The notes beneath the pieces were generated by a model, which was not told the DNA's origin, ran no database searches, and was given only the letters and a program-made list of their open reading frames with translations. A stretch of DNA of 52,500 bases from JAYSYM01 sp964543475 (GTDB lineage: Bacteria > Bdellovibrionota > Bdellovibrionia > Bdellovibrionales > JAMPXM01). A program made the translations under genes and the position numbers. The stretch covers positions 1 through 52,500 of the forward strand of contig CAZIYJ010000016.1 in assembly GCA_964543475.1 (NCBI GenBank), written 5' to 3'. Below are positions 33,748-43,315 of this stretch, in pieces. The stretch's first letter is position 1. Every line of letters begins with the position of its first letter.

Positions 33748-34245
33748 ATGAAAAATACGCCAGATGTAAGACGAAACGGTCGAACAAGCCTAGGATTATG
33801 GGATGACTTCGATCAAATTTTTGAAACCTTTTTTGACACAAGACCTGCAGCTTATGCGACAGGTAGATCCTTGCGGCCAGCTTATGACATTGAAGAGACT
33901 GACTCGCATTATGTCCTTAGCTTCGATATCCCGGGGATGAAGCAAGAAGAAATAAATATCGAAGTTCAAGACCGAGTGCTGAGTATCTCTGGAGAGCGCA
34001 AGCGAGAGGACGTCGGGCTGAAACATAGCGAAAGATTCTATGGAAGGTTTGAGCGACAATTCTCATTGCCAGACAACGTCAATGCAGAATCGGTAGAGGC
34101 ACACTATGAACACGGAGTTCTAAAGATCGCGCTCCCGAAGTTGGAAGCGGTGAAGCCGAAAAAGGTTCAGATTGGTCTGAATGCAAAGAAAGAGGATAGC
34201 TTTTTTAATCGACTAACCGGTCGTGCAGCAAAGGACGTGCAATAG
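33748..34245 (+). CDS. Small heat-shock protein (Hsp20 / alpha-crystallin)
   Basis: A 165-residue chaperone that holds unfolded proteins for refolding. The central alpha-crystallin domain (about residues 42-135) has YDIEETDSHYVLSFDIPGM, the GVLKIALPK motif and LSISGERK. The C-terminal tail has KPKKVQIGL in place of a clear IxI motif. A gaggagg site 6 nt before the ATG predicts strong translation. Its last 41 nt overlap the 3' end of the convergent otsAB gene. Confidence 0.95.
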   Translation: MKNTPDVRRNGRTSLGLWDDFDQIFETFFDTRPAAYATGRSLRPAYDIEETDSHYVLSFDIPGMKQEEINIEVQDRVLSISGERKREDVGLKHSERFYGRFERQFSLPDNVNAESVEAHYEHGVLKIALPKLEAVKPKKVQIGLNAKKEDSFFNRLTGRAAKDVQ

Positions 34246-36520
34246 TTCTTGAACCGATAAGAATGTTGGGGCTCACGCCTTGCGTGAGTCTCATCAGCTC
34301 GTCGATGGCATTACATAATCGGTTGAAGTACCGAAGGAGACTATCTTGAGTGCGTACTCTGAAGTCAGCTGAGGTTTTACCGAAACCAATCTTTACTGAC
34401 ACGCCACGATCTTTGAGCGCTTTAAACATGTCTTCGTCAGTTAAGTCATCACCAAATGCGAAAGCAAATGTATCAGTAGTTGTTTGATCTAAGTACCAAC
34501 TGACAAAAGCGCCTTTGTCGGCTTCGCCTGCGCGAACTTCGACGACCTTTTTGCCACGAAGAATCGTAACTGGCTGGTTCGCCAAGCCGAGTTCTAATTC
34601 CTCAGCCAATTTTTTTGATTGAAGTGAGCCGTATTCGCGCGGAGATTGACGATAATGCCAAGCTAATGAAAAATTCTTTTTTTCGACCATTGCTCTCGGC
34701 GTTCGCTCAGCGTAGTGGCTCATAATTTTTTCGGCAGTCGGGTACCAGTCTTCTAAATTTCTGTGAACTCGTCGATGCCACTCTTTGGTGAACGGATCAA
34801 AATATTCAGCACCATGTTCTGCGGCGAGCGCAAAGTTTTGTTCTGGGAATTGGCCTTCAAGGAATTGTCGATTGCGTCCGCTCACAATTACTAATTCAAG
34901 CCACGAAAATTTATTTTGAATTCTTGCCAATGCTTCGCGAGTTGTATCCGGCAATACCGCGAGCTCCGGTGAGCTCTCGATCGGCACTAACGTTCCGTCA
35001 TAGTCTACAAAGATGACGATTCGGCGAGCGCCGCTCCTTCTTACGCGCTTTAGTATCTGAACTGTTGTCTTGCGAGAGGCTGACAAAGTTTCATGGTCTT
35101 CAGCTGAGTTGCGCTGAACTTCAAGTTCGCTAATGAAAGATTGCGCCCAATCGGTAGCCGTATACGATTTTAAATATTGGAGCATAATTTTCATGCGTAG
35201 CGCTCGTTCATCGCGAGGCATATCCATTGCGAGCTTCATTTTTTCTGCTGTGTCAGCATAGTCCCACGGGTTAATTGGAATCGTATGGCTGAGGGCCGAG
35301 ATTGCGCCTGTAAATTCACTTAAAAGAACCACTCCAGGGTTTTGCATCGATTGAGCTGCAACGTATTCTAGAGCCACAAGATTCATTCCGTCTCGCTTGC
35401 TTGTAACAAGAAGCGCGTCGGCTGCACGATAGAGTGCAGAGAGTTCATCTGGCCCCACCGAAGAGTGTAAATATCGAATCGGAGTCCAGGTAGGAGTTGA
35501 ATATTTTCCGTTGATTTCACCGACTAGCTGCGCAGTTTGTTTTGCAAGCTCAATAAACTCTGGCGCGCTTGTACGAGTGGGAACCGCAACTTGTAGTAAA
35601 CTTACTTTGCCTCTAACTTCGGGATGATTTTCAAGAAGAGATGCAAAGCTGTGAAGCTTTAAGTCGAGACCTTTGATGTAATCGAGCCGGTCGACTCCCA
35701 AAAAAAGAAATTCTTTTGTTTTAAACGAATTGAGTAATTCACTGACCCGCGAAGTACTTGCGCGCTCCTGTAAATCTTCGGTCTCAACACTTACCGGAAA
35801 AACTCCCAAGCGAGTTGTGTGCTGGCCGTCCTTAATTACCAAAAAATTTGTATCGAGCCCGAGTATTCTTAAAACCGAGCTGCAAAAGTGGCGAAGATAA
35901 GAATAGTCATGAAAGCCAACAAGATCAGCCGAGAGCAAACTTTTTAATATTTCTTCTCTCGCGGGAAGCTGTCTAAAAACTTCTGAGCTCGGAAATGGAA
36001 CGTGAAGAAAGAATCCTACTTTCAAATCTGGCCGAAGTTTCTTTAAATAGCTCGGCACTAAAAAAAGATGATAGTCGTGAATCCAAACCAAATCTTCTTT
36101 TCCGGCGATGGCAGCGATTCTTTCAGCAAACTGGCGGTTTACTTTTTGATAAATTTCCCAGTCTTCGTTGGCAAATTTAACTCGATCATTTTGATAGTGC
36201 AAAAGTGGCCAGAGTACATCATTGGAGAAGTTGTTGTAGTAGGAGTGGTAGTCTTTTGGATCTATGAAAAGAGGCTCGTAGTTCCATGGAGACTTCCCCA
36301 TTTTGGATTGAACACTCGGCCAATTCTTTTCTGTCAAATTATCAGGAGCGCATCCTAGCCAAAGTCGCTCAACCGGAGTTTTAATCCCTCCAATGGCGGT
36401 GACTAATCCGCCAGAAGCGGTCTTTGTTGAATCACTTTTTGGGTCGAAAGAAAATGGCAATCGATTGCTCGCGATTATCCACTTTGGTTTAGATTGATGA
36501 GACGGTACTTGCGTTGCCAC
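34205..36520 (-). CDS. otsAB: Fused trehalose-6-phosphate synthase/phosphatase
   Basis: A 771-residue bifunctional enzyme. Residues 1-480 are a GT20 glucosyltransferase (OtsA) making trehalose-6-phosphate from UDP-glucose and glucose-6-phosphate, with WIIASNRLPFSF, VWIHDYHLFLVP, GVDRLDYIKGLDLKL and SKRDGMNLVALEYVA. Residues 505-745 are a HAD phosphatase (OtsB) giving trehalose, with VIFVDYDGTLVP and FGDDLTDEDMF. The order and fusion recall the yeast and plant enzymes. The start is GTG at 36520, with no clear binding site. It is divergent from the GH15 gene, and its end overlaps hsp20 on the other strand. Trehalose is an osmo- and desiccation protectant. Confidence 0.95.
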   Translation of the reverse strand: MATQVPSHQSKPKWIIASNRLPFSFDPKSDSTKTASGGLVTAIGGIKTPVERLWLGCAPDNLTEKNWPSVQSKMGKSPWNYEPLFIDPKDYHSYYNNFSNDVLWPLLHYQNDRVKFANEDWEIYQKVNRQFAERIAAIAGKEDLVWIHDYHLFLVPSYLKKLRPDLKVGFFLHVPFPSSEVFRQLPAREEILKSLLSADLVGFHDYSYLRHFCSSVLRILGLDTNFLVIKDGQHTTRLGVFPVSVETEDLQERASTSRVSELLNSFKTKEFLFLGVDRLDYIKGLDLKLHSFASLLENHPEVRGKVSLLQVAVPTRTSAPEFIELAKQTAQLVGEINGKYSTPTWTPIRYLHSSVGPDELSALYRAADALLVTSKRDGMNLVALEYVAAQSMQNPGVVLLSEFTGAISALSHTIPINPWDYADTAEKMKLAMDMPRDERALRMKIMLQYLKSYTATDWAQSFISELEVQRNSAEDHETLSASRKTTVQILKRVRRSGARRIVIFVDYDGTLVPIESSPELAVLPDTTREALARIQNKFSWLELVIVSGRNRQFLEGQFPEQNFALAAEHGAEYFDPFTKEWHRRVHRNLEDWYPTAEKIMSHYAERTPRAMVEKKNFSLAWHYRQSPREYGSLQSKKLAEELELGLANQPVTILRGKKVVEVRAGEADKGAFVSWYLDQTTTDTFAFAFGDDLTDEDMFKALKDRGVSVKIGFGKTSADFRVRTQDSLLRYFNRLCNAIDELMRLTQGVSPNILIGSRTIARPLLHDRLVD

Positions 36521-36626
36521 GACGACTATTGTTATGGGCTAGTTTGTCGCTTGTCATGTTAAGTAGCCTAGACAAAATTCACACACAGTCACTGTATGAC
36601 ACTGTTAGGGAGGTGACGGTAAACTA

Positions 36627-38429
36627 ATGTTTATGGCGGCTAAACATATTTACAAATTTGGTATCATTGGAAACTGCGCACACCTCGCTTACATCGACAC
36701 AACGGGAAATGTTGTCTGGCAGTGTCTTCCTAGATTCGACTCTAGCTTTATTTTTGGCGGACTTTTAGATTCAGTAAAGGGCGGTCGCTTTCAGGTTGCG
36801 CCCTTCAACGAAGATTCCTCGATCGCGATCGAAGGCCAGCAAGATTATATAGAGAACACCAATATTTTGCGTACGCGCTTTGATACGAGCGATGGAGCTT
36901 TTGAAGTTATAGACTTCGTACCTCGCTTTAATCGATACAATCGGTATTTTAAGCCCTTAATGATGATCAGAAAAATACGAAGGATTTCAGGCAATCCTCG
37001 ACTCGTGGTTACTTGTGAACCGCGAGGACAATACGGAGAGATTGTTCCTTCGGTTTCTCTCGCTAGTAACCACATTCGATATCAAGGTCTCGAAGACCAT
37101 GTACGTCTTAACACAAATATTCCGTTGACCTACATCGCACACAAAACTCCTTTTCTACTTACTGAAACTAAATATTTAGTTTTGAGTTGGGGTGAGCCGT
37201 TTGAAGCAACACTTGAAGAAACTTGTGAGAGCTATCTCAAAAAAACCACTGACTACTGGCGCACATGGGTTGAGCACTGCACGATTCCCGATATCTATCA
37301 AAAAGAAGTCATTCGATCAGCTTTGATTCTCAAACTTCATCAATACGAAGACACCGGTGCGATCATCGCCTCTGGCTCGACAAGTTTACCTGAGGCTCCG
37401 GGAAGTGGGCGAAATTGGGATTATCGATTTTTTTGGGCCCGAGATTCGTACTACACACTTTCTGCACTTTACTCGATTGGCCATTTCGAGGAACTCGATC
37501 GCTACTCCCACTACATTCAAAATCTCGGTTTAGCAGCGCAACATGGCTATCAACCTCTTTACGGTATCGCGGGTGAAACTCAGCCCTTAGAACGCGAACT
37601 CGATCTCGAGGGATACCTTGGGAATAAGCCGGTGCGAGTTGGTAATGCTGCCTTCTTGCAAGTGCAAAATGATGTGTATGGACAAGTACTGTTGTCGCTT
37701 CTTCCTCTTTATGTCGATGCTCGAATTATCGAATCAAAAAAATTGCAGTCTCGAGAACTCGTCGATCATGCGTTGAGATTTATCGAGAGCACGATGCAAT
37801 CTCCCGATGCAGGCTTGTGGGAGTTTCGAGGCCGGCAAAATCGACATTGCTATACTTTTCTATTTCATTGGGCGGGAGCATCGGCTGCTGCCAAAATTGC
37901 GCGATCACTTGGAGACAAAGAACTCGAGAGTAGGGCCATGAAGCTCAAAGAAGCTTCTGCAGAAGGAATCGAAGCTTGTTACAACTCGAAATTGAAAGCA
38001 TACGCATCGCATATTGGCGGCAGTGATTACGATGCTTCGCTGTTTCAGCTGGTCACGATGAAGTATCTTGATCCATCTTCTGAAAAAGCTCGCAATCACG
38101 TGATGGCAATGGAAGAAGGGTTGCGCGCAAAAGGCGGTTTATTCTTTAGATATCGCCACGTCGATGACTTCGGTGAACCCGAAGTCGCTTTCTTAGTTTG
38201 CGGTTTTTGGTATGTTCGGGCCTTGGCCGCCGTCGGCAGAACCGATGACGCAATCGAAGCTTTCGAGCAGTTATTGAGCTATTCAAATCATGTCGGACTT
38301 TTGTCAGAGGACGTCGATCATAAAAATGGCAGCCAGTGGGGGAACTGTCCTCAAACCTATAGCCACGTAGGCGTCATTAACGCGGCATTCGATATCTGGC
38401 GAAAGTTAGATCGACCTGATTTCCTGTAA
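36627..38429 (+). CDS. Glycoside hydrolase family 15 (glucoamylase / trehalase type)
   Basis: A 600-residue cytoplasmic enzyme. The N-terminal beta-sandwich (about 1-220) begins IGNCAHLAYIDTTGNVVWQC, and the C-terminal alpha/alpha barrel carries GRNWDYRFFWARDSYYTLSA. The likely general acid is Glu399 in GLWEFRG; the likely base is Glu561 in GLLSEDVD, followed by GNCPQTYSHVGVINA. GH15 members include glucoamylases and intracellular trehalases; the divergent otsAB gene favours a trehalase or a glucan-trimming role (inference). gggaggtga stands about 10 nt before the ATG at 36627. The length is normal for bacterial intracellular GH15. Confidence 0.92.
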   Translation: MFMAAKHIYKFGIIGNCAHLAYIDTTGNVVWQCLPRFDSSFIFGGLLDSVKGGRFQVAPFNEDSSIAIEGQQDYIENTNILRTRFDTSDGAFEVIDFVPRFNRYNRYFKPLMMIRKIRRISGNPRLVVTCEPRGQYGEIVPSVSLASNHIRYQGLEDHVRLNTNIPLTYIAHKTPFLLTETKYLVLSWGEPFEATLEETCESYLKKTTDYWRTWVEHCTIPDIYQKEVIRSALILKLHQYEDTGAIIASGSTSLPEAPGSGRNWDYRFFWARDSYYTLSALYSIGHFEELDRYSHYIQNLGLAAQHGYQPLYGIAGETQPLERELDLEGYLGNKPVRVGNAAFLQVQNDVYGQVLLSLLPLYVDARIIESKKLQSRELVDHALRFIESTMQSPDAGLWEFRGRQNRHCYTFLFHWAGASAAAKIARSLGDKELESRAMKLKEASAEGIEACYNSKLKAYASHIGGSDYDASLFQLVTMKYLDPSSEKARNHVMAMEEGLRAKGGLFFRYRHVDDFGEPEVAFLVCGFWYVRALAAVGRTDDAIEAFEQLLSYSNHVGLLSEDVDHKNGSQWGNCPQTYSHVGVINAAFDIWRKLDRPDFL

Positions 38430-38513
38430 AAAACCTGACAGTTGCCGTACTGCATCTGAATTATTATCGGCTATTCTAAGAGTTCATCTAAACATCAAAA
38501 GATCGAGTTATTT

Positions 38514-40733
38514 GTGAGTGCCGATAACGCAGAAGAAGTTGAACCGCAGGAAGGTCGAGCGAAGAAAGTTCGCAAGAAAACCGGAACGCGAAAGCCAGGT
38601 CGATCACGAAAGCGTGCAAAGCCAGAGGATTTGATTCAAGAGGAATCACCGCTGGAGTTTTTTAATCGCGACATTGAGTGGCTTGAGTTCAACGTGCGAG
38701 TTTTAAACGAAGCGCTTGATACTCGAACTCCTTTGCTCGAGAGAGTAAGGTTTCTTTCGATTTGTAACTCGAATCTCGATGAGTTTTTCATGAAGCGTGT
38801 TTTCGCGCTAAAACATCGGGTTGCTTCTGGAGTGATGAAGCAATCGGGTGGGCTTACGCCTCTTCAGCAGTTGGCCGCGATTCGAGCAAAGATTCAGCCA
38901 ATGTTAAAAGACGAAGCCGTCTGCTACCAGACGGTGCTTAAGCCAGAGCTTGCGAAAAACGGAATTCATGTTCTTGATTGGCGCGACCTCACTGAAAAAG
39001 AAAAAAATTTCGCGACTCACTATTTTAAAGCGAATATTTTTCCGGTTCTTACTCCGCTCGCAGTTGATCCAGGATTGCCTTTCCCGTTCATTTCTAATCT
39101 TTCAACTTCACTTGGTATTACTCTTAAACATCCGGATCAGCCAGATGAGCAGCTCTTTGCGCGGATCAAAGTTCCGAAAATTTTTCCGCAGTTTTTTCAG
39201 GTACGATCTGACGAATCAAAGGCTGACGAATATCGGTTCGTAAGTTTGACGGATGTGATTCAGAACAACTTGCAAAATCTCTTTCCGAACATGGAAATTC
39301 GCAACATCATGGCATTCCGTGTGACTCGAAATGCGGACATTGAGCATGACGAAGACGACGCTGACGATCTGCTAGAAATGGTCGCCGAAGAATTAAAGCA
39401 GCGTAAGTTTGGAGAAGTTGTTCGTTTGGAGCATGGCCCGAATCCTGATCCGTGGATGCTTCAATTTCTCATGTCAGAACTTGAGTTGACCGAAGCCGAG
39501 GTTTTTGAAAATGCAGGGCTCCTTGATTACGCTGATTTACGGCCAATTGCAGATTTAAATATTAAATCGCTGCACTACGAGCCATGGCAGCCAACGGTTC
39601 CGACTGCGTTGCAAGAAGATGGAGTGAATCTTTTTAGTCTGATTCGCTCGCAAGAGCTTCTCGTGCATCATCCTTACGAAAGCTTTAGCGCAACGGTTGA
39701 GAAGTTTGTGCAAAGTGCCGCGGATGACCCAAAGGTCCTTGCCATCAAGATGACTCTTTATCGCACCGGTGATGATAGCCCCTTTATTCCTTCACTGATT
39801 CGTGCAGCAGAAGCTGGTAAGCAAGTTGTTGTATTGATCGAGTTAAAAGCGCGGTTTGATGAAGAGCGAAATATTCTACTAGCGCAGAAACTTGAAGATG
39901 CGGGTGTGCACGTCGTTTACGGAGTTGTCGGTCTTAAAACTCACGCCAAGACAACTCTCATCGTTCGTCAAGAGCCCGATGGTCTTCAGTGTTATGTTCA
40001 TATCGGAACAGGTAATTATCATCGCCAGACAGCTAAGCTTTATACCGACGTCGGACTTTTCTCAAATAAACCTGATGTCGTCGATGACGTAGTTGAGTTT
40101 TTTCATTTTTTAACCGGTCGAAGTTTGCAGCGTAAATATAGAAAGCTTCTTGTTGCGCCAGTCGGGATGCGTGATCGAATTATACAAATGATCAATCAAG
40201 AAACTGAAAACGCAAAGGCGGGAAAGCCCGCGCGTATCGTTGCGAAGTGTAACAGTCTTGAAGAGGCTGCTATTTCGCGAGCACTTTATGATGCTTCGAA
40301 AGCAGGGGTAAAGGTAGATCTCATAGTACGTGGGTTCTGCACTTTGCGACCTAAGGTCATCGGAATGAGCGAAAATATTCGAGTGATTTCTGTGATCGGG
40401 CGTTTCTTAGAGCACTCGCGGATCCTTCATTTTGCAAACGGGATGGCGAATCCAGCAGAGGGACTATTTTTTATCGGTTCTGCCGACTTGATGTATCGAA
40501 ATTTGCACGCGCGAGTCGAAGCAATGATCACGATCGACGAGCTTAGTTTGAAAGAGCGATTGTGGGAGATTCTCGATACTCACTTAAAAGATCGCAGGCA
40601 AGCATGGGAGCTACAGCCTGATGGAAGTTATGTTCAATGTAAGCCTTCAACTCCGGAAGAAGAAATTGGCAGTCATCAGCGGTTAATGAGCATCGCAAAG
40701 CTCCGCAACACCGTTAATTTTGATGGCCCATAA
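38514..40733 (+). CDS. ppk: Polyphosphate kinase 1 with basic N-terminal extension
   Basis: A 739-residue enzyme that polymerises the gamma-phosphate of ATP into polyphosphate, reversibly. The start is GTG at 38514. The core begins at about residue 46 with PLEFFNRDIEWLEFNVRVLNEA. Autophosphorylated His477 (in GLKTHAKTTLIV) and His639 (in ILHFANG) correspond to His435 and His592 of the E. coli enzyme. Residues 16-37 form a Lys/Arg-rich tail (AKKVRKKTGTRKPGRSRKRA), absent from typical Ppk1. sixA follows 1 nt after the stop, and ppx/gppA is convergent behind it. Confidence 0.96.
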   Translation: MSADNAEEVEPQEGRAKKVRKKTGTRKPGRSRKRAKPEDLIQEESPLEFFNRDIEWLEFNVRVLNEALDTRTPLLERVRFLSICNSNLDEFFMKRVFALKHRVASGVMKQSGGLTPLQQLAAIRAKIQPMLKDEAVCYQTVLKPELAKNGIHVLDWRDLTEKEKNFATHYFKANIFPVLTPLAVDPGLPFPFISNLSTSLGITLKHPDQPDEQLFARIKVPKIFPQFFQVRSDESKADEYRFVSLTDVIQNNLQNLFPNMEIRNIMAFRVTRNADIEHDEDDADDLLEMVAEELKQRKFGEVVRLEHGPNPDPWMLQFLMSELELTEAEVFENAGLLDYADLRPIADLNIKSLHYEPWQPTVPTALQEDGVNLFSLIRSQELLVHHPYESFSATVEKFVQSAADDPKVLAIKMTLYRTGDDSPFIPSLIRAAEAGKQVVVLIELKARFDEERNILLAQKLEDAGVHVVYGVVGLKTHAKTTLIVRQEPDGLQCYVHIGTGNYHRQTAKLYTDVGLFSNKPDVVDDVVEFFHFLTGRSLQRKYRKLLVAPVGMRDRIIQMINQETENAKAGKPARIVAKCNSLEEAAISRALYDASKAGVKVDLIVRGFCTLRPKVIGMSENIRVISVIGRFLEHSRILHFANGMANPAEGLFFIGSADLMYRNLHARVEAMITIDELSLKERLWEILDTHLKDRRQAWELQPDGSYVQCKPSTPEEEIGSHQRLMSIAKLRNTVNFDGP

Positions 40734-40734
40734 A

Positions 40735-41247
40735 ATGAAATTACTAATTGTCCGCCATGCCGTCGCACTTGAGCGAGAGGAATGGAAGAAGCTAAGTAAA
40801 GACGATCGCGAACGCCCGCTTACAGAAGAGGGCGCAAAGAAGATGAAGCGAATCGCAAAGGGCCTTAAAAAGATTCTTGCGTCAGAGCCTACGGTAGTAA
40901 TTTCAAGTCCTTTGATGCGCGCAAAGCAAACCGCAGAGCTGTTGCTAAACGAAATGCCCACGACAAATTACGTTGAAACAGAAACTCTTGCGCCGGGACG
41001 AGAGCCTGAAACATTCGTAAATTTCGTTCGTACGTTTGCGACTCCAGCGACCAAAGTCGTCGCTTGTGTTGGGCATGAGCCTCACTTAAATCAGCTGATT
41101 TCGTGGCTTGTTTTTAAGTCACGAAAGGGAGTAGGTGAGTTAAAGAAAGGCGGCGCTTGTTTGCTAAAGTTTGAAAATGAAATCGGCGCGGGAAAAGCAA
41201 AGATCGTTTGGCTTCTCACTTCAAAGCAACTCCGCGATCTGAACTAA
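40735..41247 (+). CDS. sixA: Phosphohistidine phosphatase SixA-like
   Basis: A 170-residue histidine-phosphatase-superfamily protein. Catalytic His9 lies in LLIVRHAVA; ISSPLMRAKQTAELL and VGHEPHLNQLISWLV carry the other active-site residues. SixA removes phosphate from His in Hpt domains such as ArcB; a related role on PTS proteins is known in E. coli. The ATG at 40735 lies 1 nt after the ppk stop, so expression is tied to polyphosphate synthesis. It overlaps the convergent ppx/gppA gene by 4 nt. The Hpt proteins of this window would be possible substrates (inference). Confidence 0.88.
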   Translation: MKLLIVRHAVALEREEWKKLSKDDRERPLTEEGAKKMKRIAKGLKKILASEPTVVISSPLMRAKQTAELLLNEMPTTNYVETETLAPGREPETFVNFVRTFATPATKVVACVGHEPHLNQLISWLVFKSRKGVGELKKGGACLLKFENEIGAGKAKIVWLLTSKQLRDLN

Positions 41248-42161
41248 GAATCTTGTGCAAGCTTTGAGAGAATGCCTTCACGTAGCCCCACGTGCGGGAT
41301 TACTAGCATTTCACACGGAATCTTTCGCATAATTGTGTGCACGATTAATCCTGCTGGCACGATCACGTCAGCGCGGTCAGGGCGTAATCGAAGAAACTGC
41401 ACGCGTTCTTTAAGAGACATCGCAAGCAAGTGATTGATGACTTCGTCGAGCTCAAAAACGGTCATTGATGAAACTGAACTACGATTTAACAATGCAACTC
41501 TAAGTTTTCCGAGAGTTTCAAAGTTTCCGCCAGTTCCTATGCAGAAGTCGATGGGTTCACCTTTTGTTGTTCGCTCTACAAATTCGTGAAGGTCGCCCAT
41601 CGATCTCTGGAGAAGATAGCGCAGTGATTTCTCTTGCAGCCGTCGCTCTGTGAGAATTTGCAGTAAGCGAACAGTTCCCAGTTTAAATGACTTCATTGCT
41701 TTTAATTTGCCATCAACAGAAATCGTGATTTCAACGCTTCCGCCGCCAATGTCGATTAAGACCGCGTTGCGATTTTCAAGACTAACTTTGCCTTTCACTG
41801 CCGAGTGAATAAGCTTGGCTTCCTGGAGTCCGCTGATAATTTCGATCTTGATGCCAGTCTTCTTTCTTACAAGCGAGACGAATTGTTCTCGATTGCTGGA
41901 CTCACGCAGTGCACTGGTTGCCACGGCGCGTACTCGATCAACATCATGACGTTTCATGAGGCGGGCAAACTTCTCGAAACTCTCGAGAGCTTTATTGGCC
42001 GTCTTTTTTGAAATTAACCCTTGAGCGAAGGCGTCTTTGCCCAGTCGCACTGGTTCGCGGAGTCGCTTGAGCGCATAGATGTCGCCGTGATCATCGACTT
42101 CGCCAATGAGCAGGCGAATTCCGTTTGAGCCAATATCGATTGCTGCTAATTTTTCCACCAT
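41244..42161 (-). CDS. Exopolyphosphatase / pppGpp phosphohydrolase family (Ppx/GppA)
   Basis: A 305-residue ASKHA-fold hydrolase consisting of the two N-terminal domains only (full E. coli Ppx is about 510). The phosphate-1 loop is AIDIGSNGIRLLIGE; the second glycine loop is IDIGGGSVEITI; also present are ATSALRESSN and GTGGNFETLG. It removes terminal phosphate from polyphosphate or converts pppGpp to ppGpp; which of the two is not decidable here. It is placed tail-to-tail with ppk-sixA, which favours polyphosphate turnover. Confidence 0.92.
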   Translation of the reverse strand: MVEKLAAIDIGSNGIRLLIGEVDDHGDIYALKRLREPVRLGKDAFAQGLISKKTANKALESFEKFARLMKRHDVDRVRAVATSALRESSNREQFVSLVRKKTGIKIEIISGLQEAKLIHSAVKGKVSLENRNAVLIDIGGGSVEITISVDGKLKAMKSFKLGTVRLLQILTERRLQEKSLRYLLQRSMGDLHEFVERTTKGEPIDFCIGTGGNFETLGKLRVALLNRSSVSSMTVFELDEVINHLLAMSLKERVQFLRLRPDRADVIVPAGLIVHTIMRKIPCEMLVIPHVGLREGILSKLAQDS

Positions 42162-42200
42162 GACTATATTCAGCAGGCCTCGACCTCAGCGCAACACATT

Positions 42201-42246
42201 CTTACAGCGACTTGACAGAAAACTGACTTAAGCTGCCTTCTACTAT
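42201..42246 (+). promoter_or_regulatory. Pho-box-like promoter of pstS
   Basis: Three 7-mers at 11-nt spacing, CTTACAG, TTGACAG and CTGACTT (42201-42229), each match CTGTCAT in 4-5 of 7 positions. A -10 TACTAT (42241-42246) lies 11 nt further on, the spacing of PhoB-activated promoters. No separate -35 fits. Confidence 0.5.
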
Positions 42247-42301
42247 GGTTATAAAGTGAATTATTCGGTTCAATGATGAAAATAGGAAAGGGGTCCACCT
42301 C

Positions 42302-43315
42302 ATGAGAAAGCTTTTCTCGGTTTTATTGTTAGTGTCAGCGGTGTCTTTAAATGTTCAGGCTCGAACGTCGATCACAGGAGCAGGAGCCACGTTTCCATTT
42401 CCGCTCTATTCAAAATGGTTTTCTGAGTACAACAAACAGAACCCAACAATCGAAATCAACTATCAATCAATTGGTAGCGGCGGCGGTATCAAACAATTCA
42501 CCGCAAAGACTGTTGATTTTGGTGCAAGTGATGCTCCGATGACAGACGACGAAATTAAATTAGCTGGCGGAACTGTTGTTCATGTTCCAACTGTTCTTGG
42601 TGCAGTCGTAATAACTTACAACCTCCCAGAAGTGAAAACCCCACTTAAGCTAATGGGTGATATCGTCGCGGACGTTTACCTTGGTAAGGTTACAAAGTGG
42701 AACGATCCACGAATTGTGGCATTGAACAAAGGTGTAGTACTTCCTGCAAAAGACATTGTAGCAGTTTATCGTTCTGATTCTTCAGGCACGACCTCTGTGT
42801 TCACTGATTACTTGGTGAAAGTAAGCGCACCATTTAAATCGGCAGTAGGTGCTGGTAAAGCAGTGAAGTGGCCAGCTGGCGTCGGCGGAAAAGGTAACGA
42901 AGGTGTTACAGGGTTTATCAAAAATACTCCTGGCTCATTTGGTTATGTGGAGCTTGCGTATGCAGAATCAGAAAAACTTCCGTTAGCCGAAATCGAAAAT
43001 AAGTCGAAGAAGTTCGTAAAGCCAACAATTGAAACAGTAACTAATGCGGCTGCTGGTGCAATGAAGGCTATGCCAGAAGATTTCCGTGTATCGATCACAA
43101 ATGCAGATGGCGCTGCCTCTTACCCGATTTCTGCTTTCACATACATTCTTGTTCAAAGCACAATGGATAAAGCAAAAGGTGCCGAGATGGTGAAGTTCTT
43201 GAATTGGGCGATGACATCAGGTCAAGGCATGGCATCGAAGCTTTCTTACTCGCCACTTCCAAAGCCGTTGATTGCGAAGGTTCAAAAGAAGATTTCTGGA
43301 ATTCAACTTAAGTAA
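42302..43315 (+). CDS. pstS: Periplasmic phosphate-binding protein of the Pst ABC transporter
   Basis: A 337-residue protein with a signal peptide (cleaved after VQA, about residue 20). The mature protein begins with SITGAGATFPFPLYSKWF, the PstS hallmark, then SIGSGGGIKQFTAKTVDFGASD and YRSDSSGTTSVFTDYL, whose Ser/Asp/Thr residues bind phosphate. pstC, pstA and pstB are not in the window, so the rest of the transporter lies elsewhere. A Pho-box-like promoter stands upstream and aggaaaggggt before the ATG. Its role fits the neighbouring polyphosphate genes: phosphate import and storage. Its end overlaps the convergent glycosylase gene by 8 nt. Confidence 0.96.
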   Translation: MRKLFSVLLLVSAVSLNVQARTSITGAGATFPFPLYSKWFSEYNKQNPTIEINYQSIGSGGGIKQFTAKTVDFGASDAPMTDDEIKLAGGTVVHVPTVLGAVVITYNLPEVKTPLKLMGDIVADVYLGKVTKWNDPRIVALNKGVVLPAKDIVAVYRSDSSGTTSVFTDYLVKVSAPFKSAVGAGKAVKWPAGVGGKGNEGVTGFIKNTPGSFGYVELAYAESEKLPLAEIENKSKKFVKPTIETVTNAAAGAMKAMPEDFRVSITNADGAASYPISAFTYILVQSTMDKAKGAEMVKFLNWAMTSGQGMASKLSYSPLPKPLIAKVQKKISGIQLK

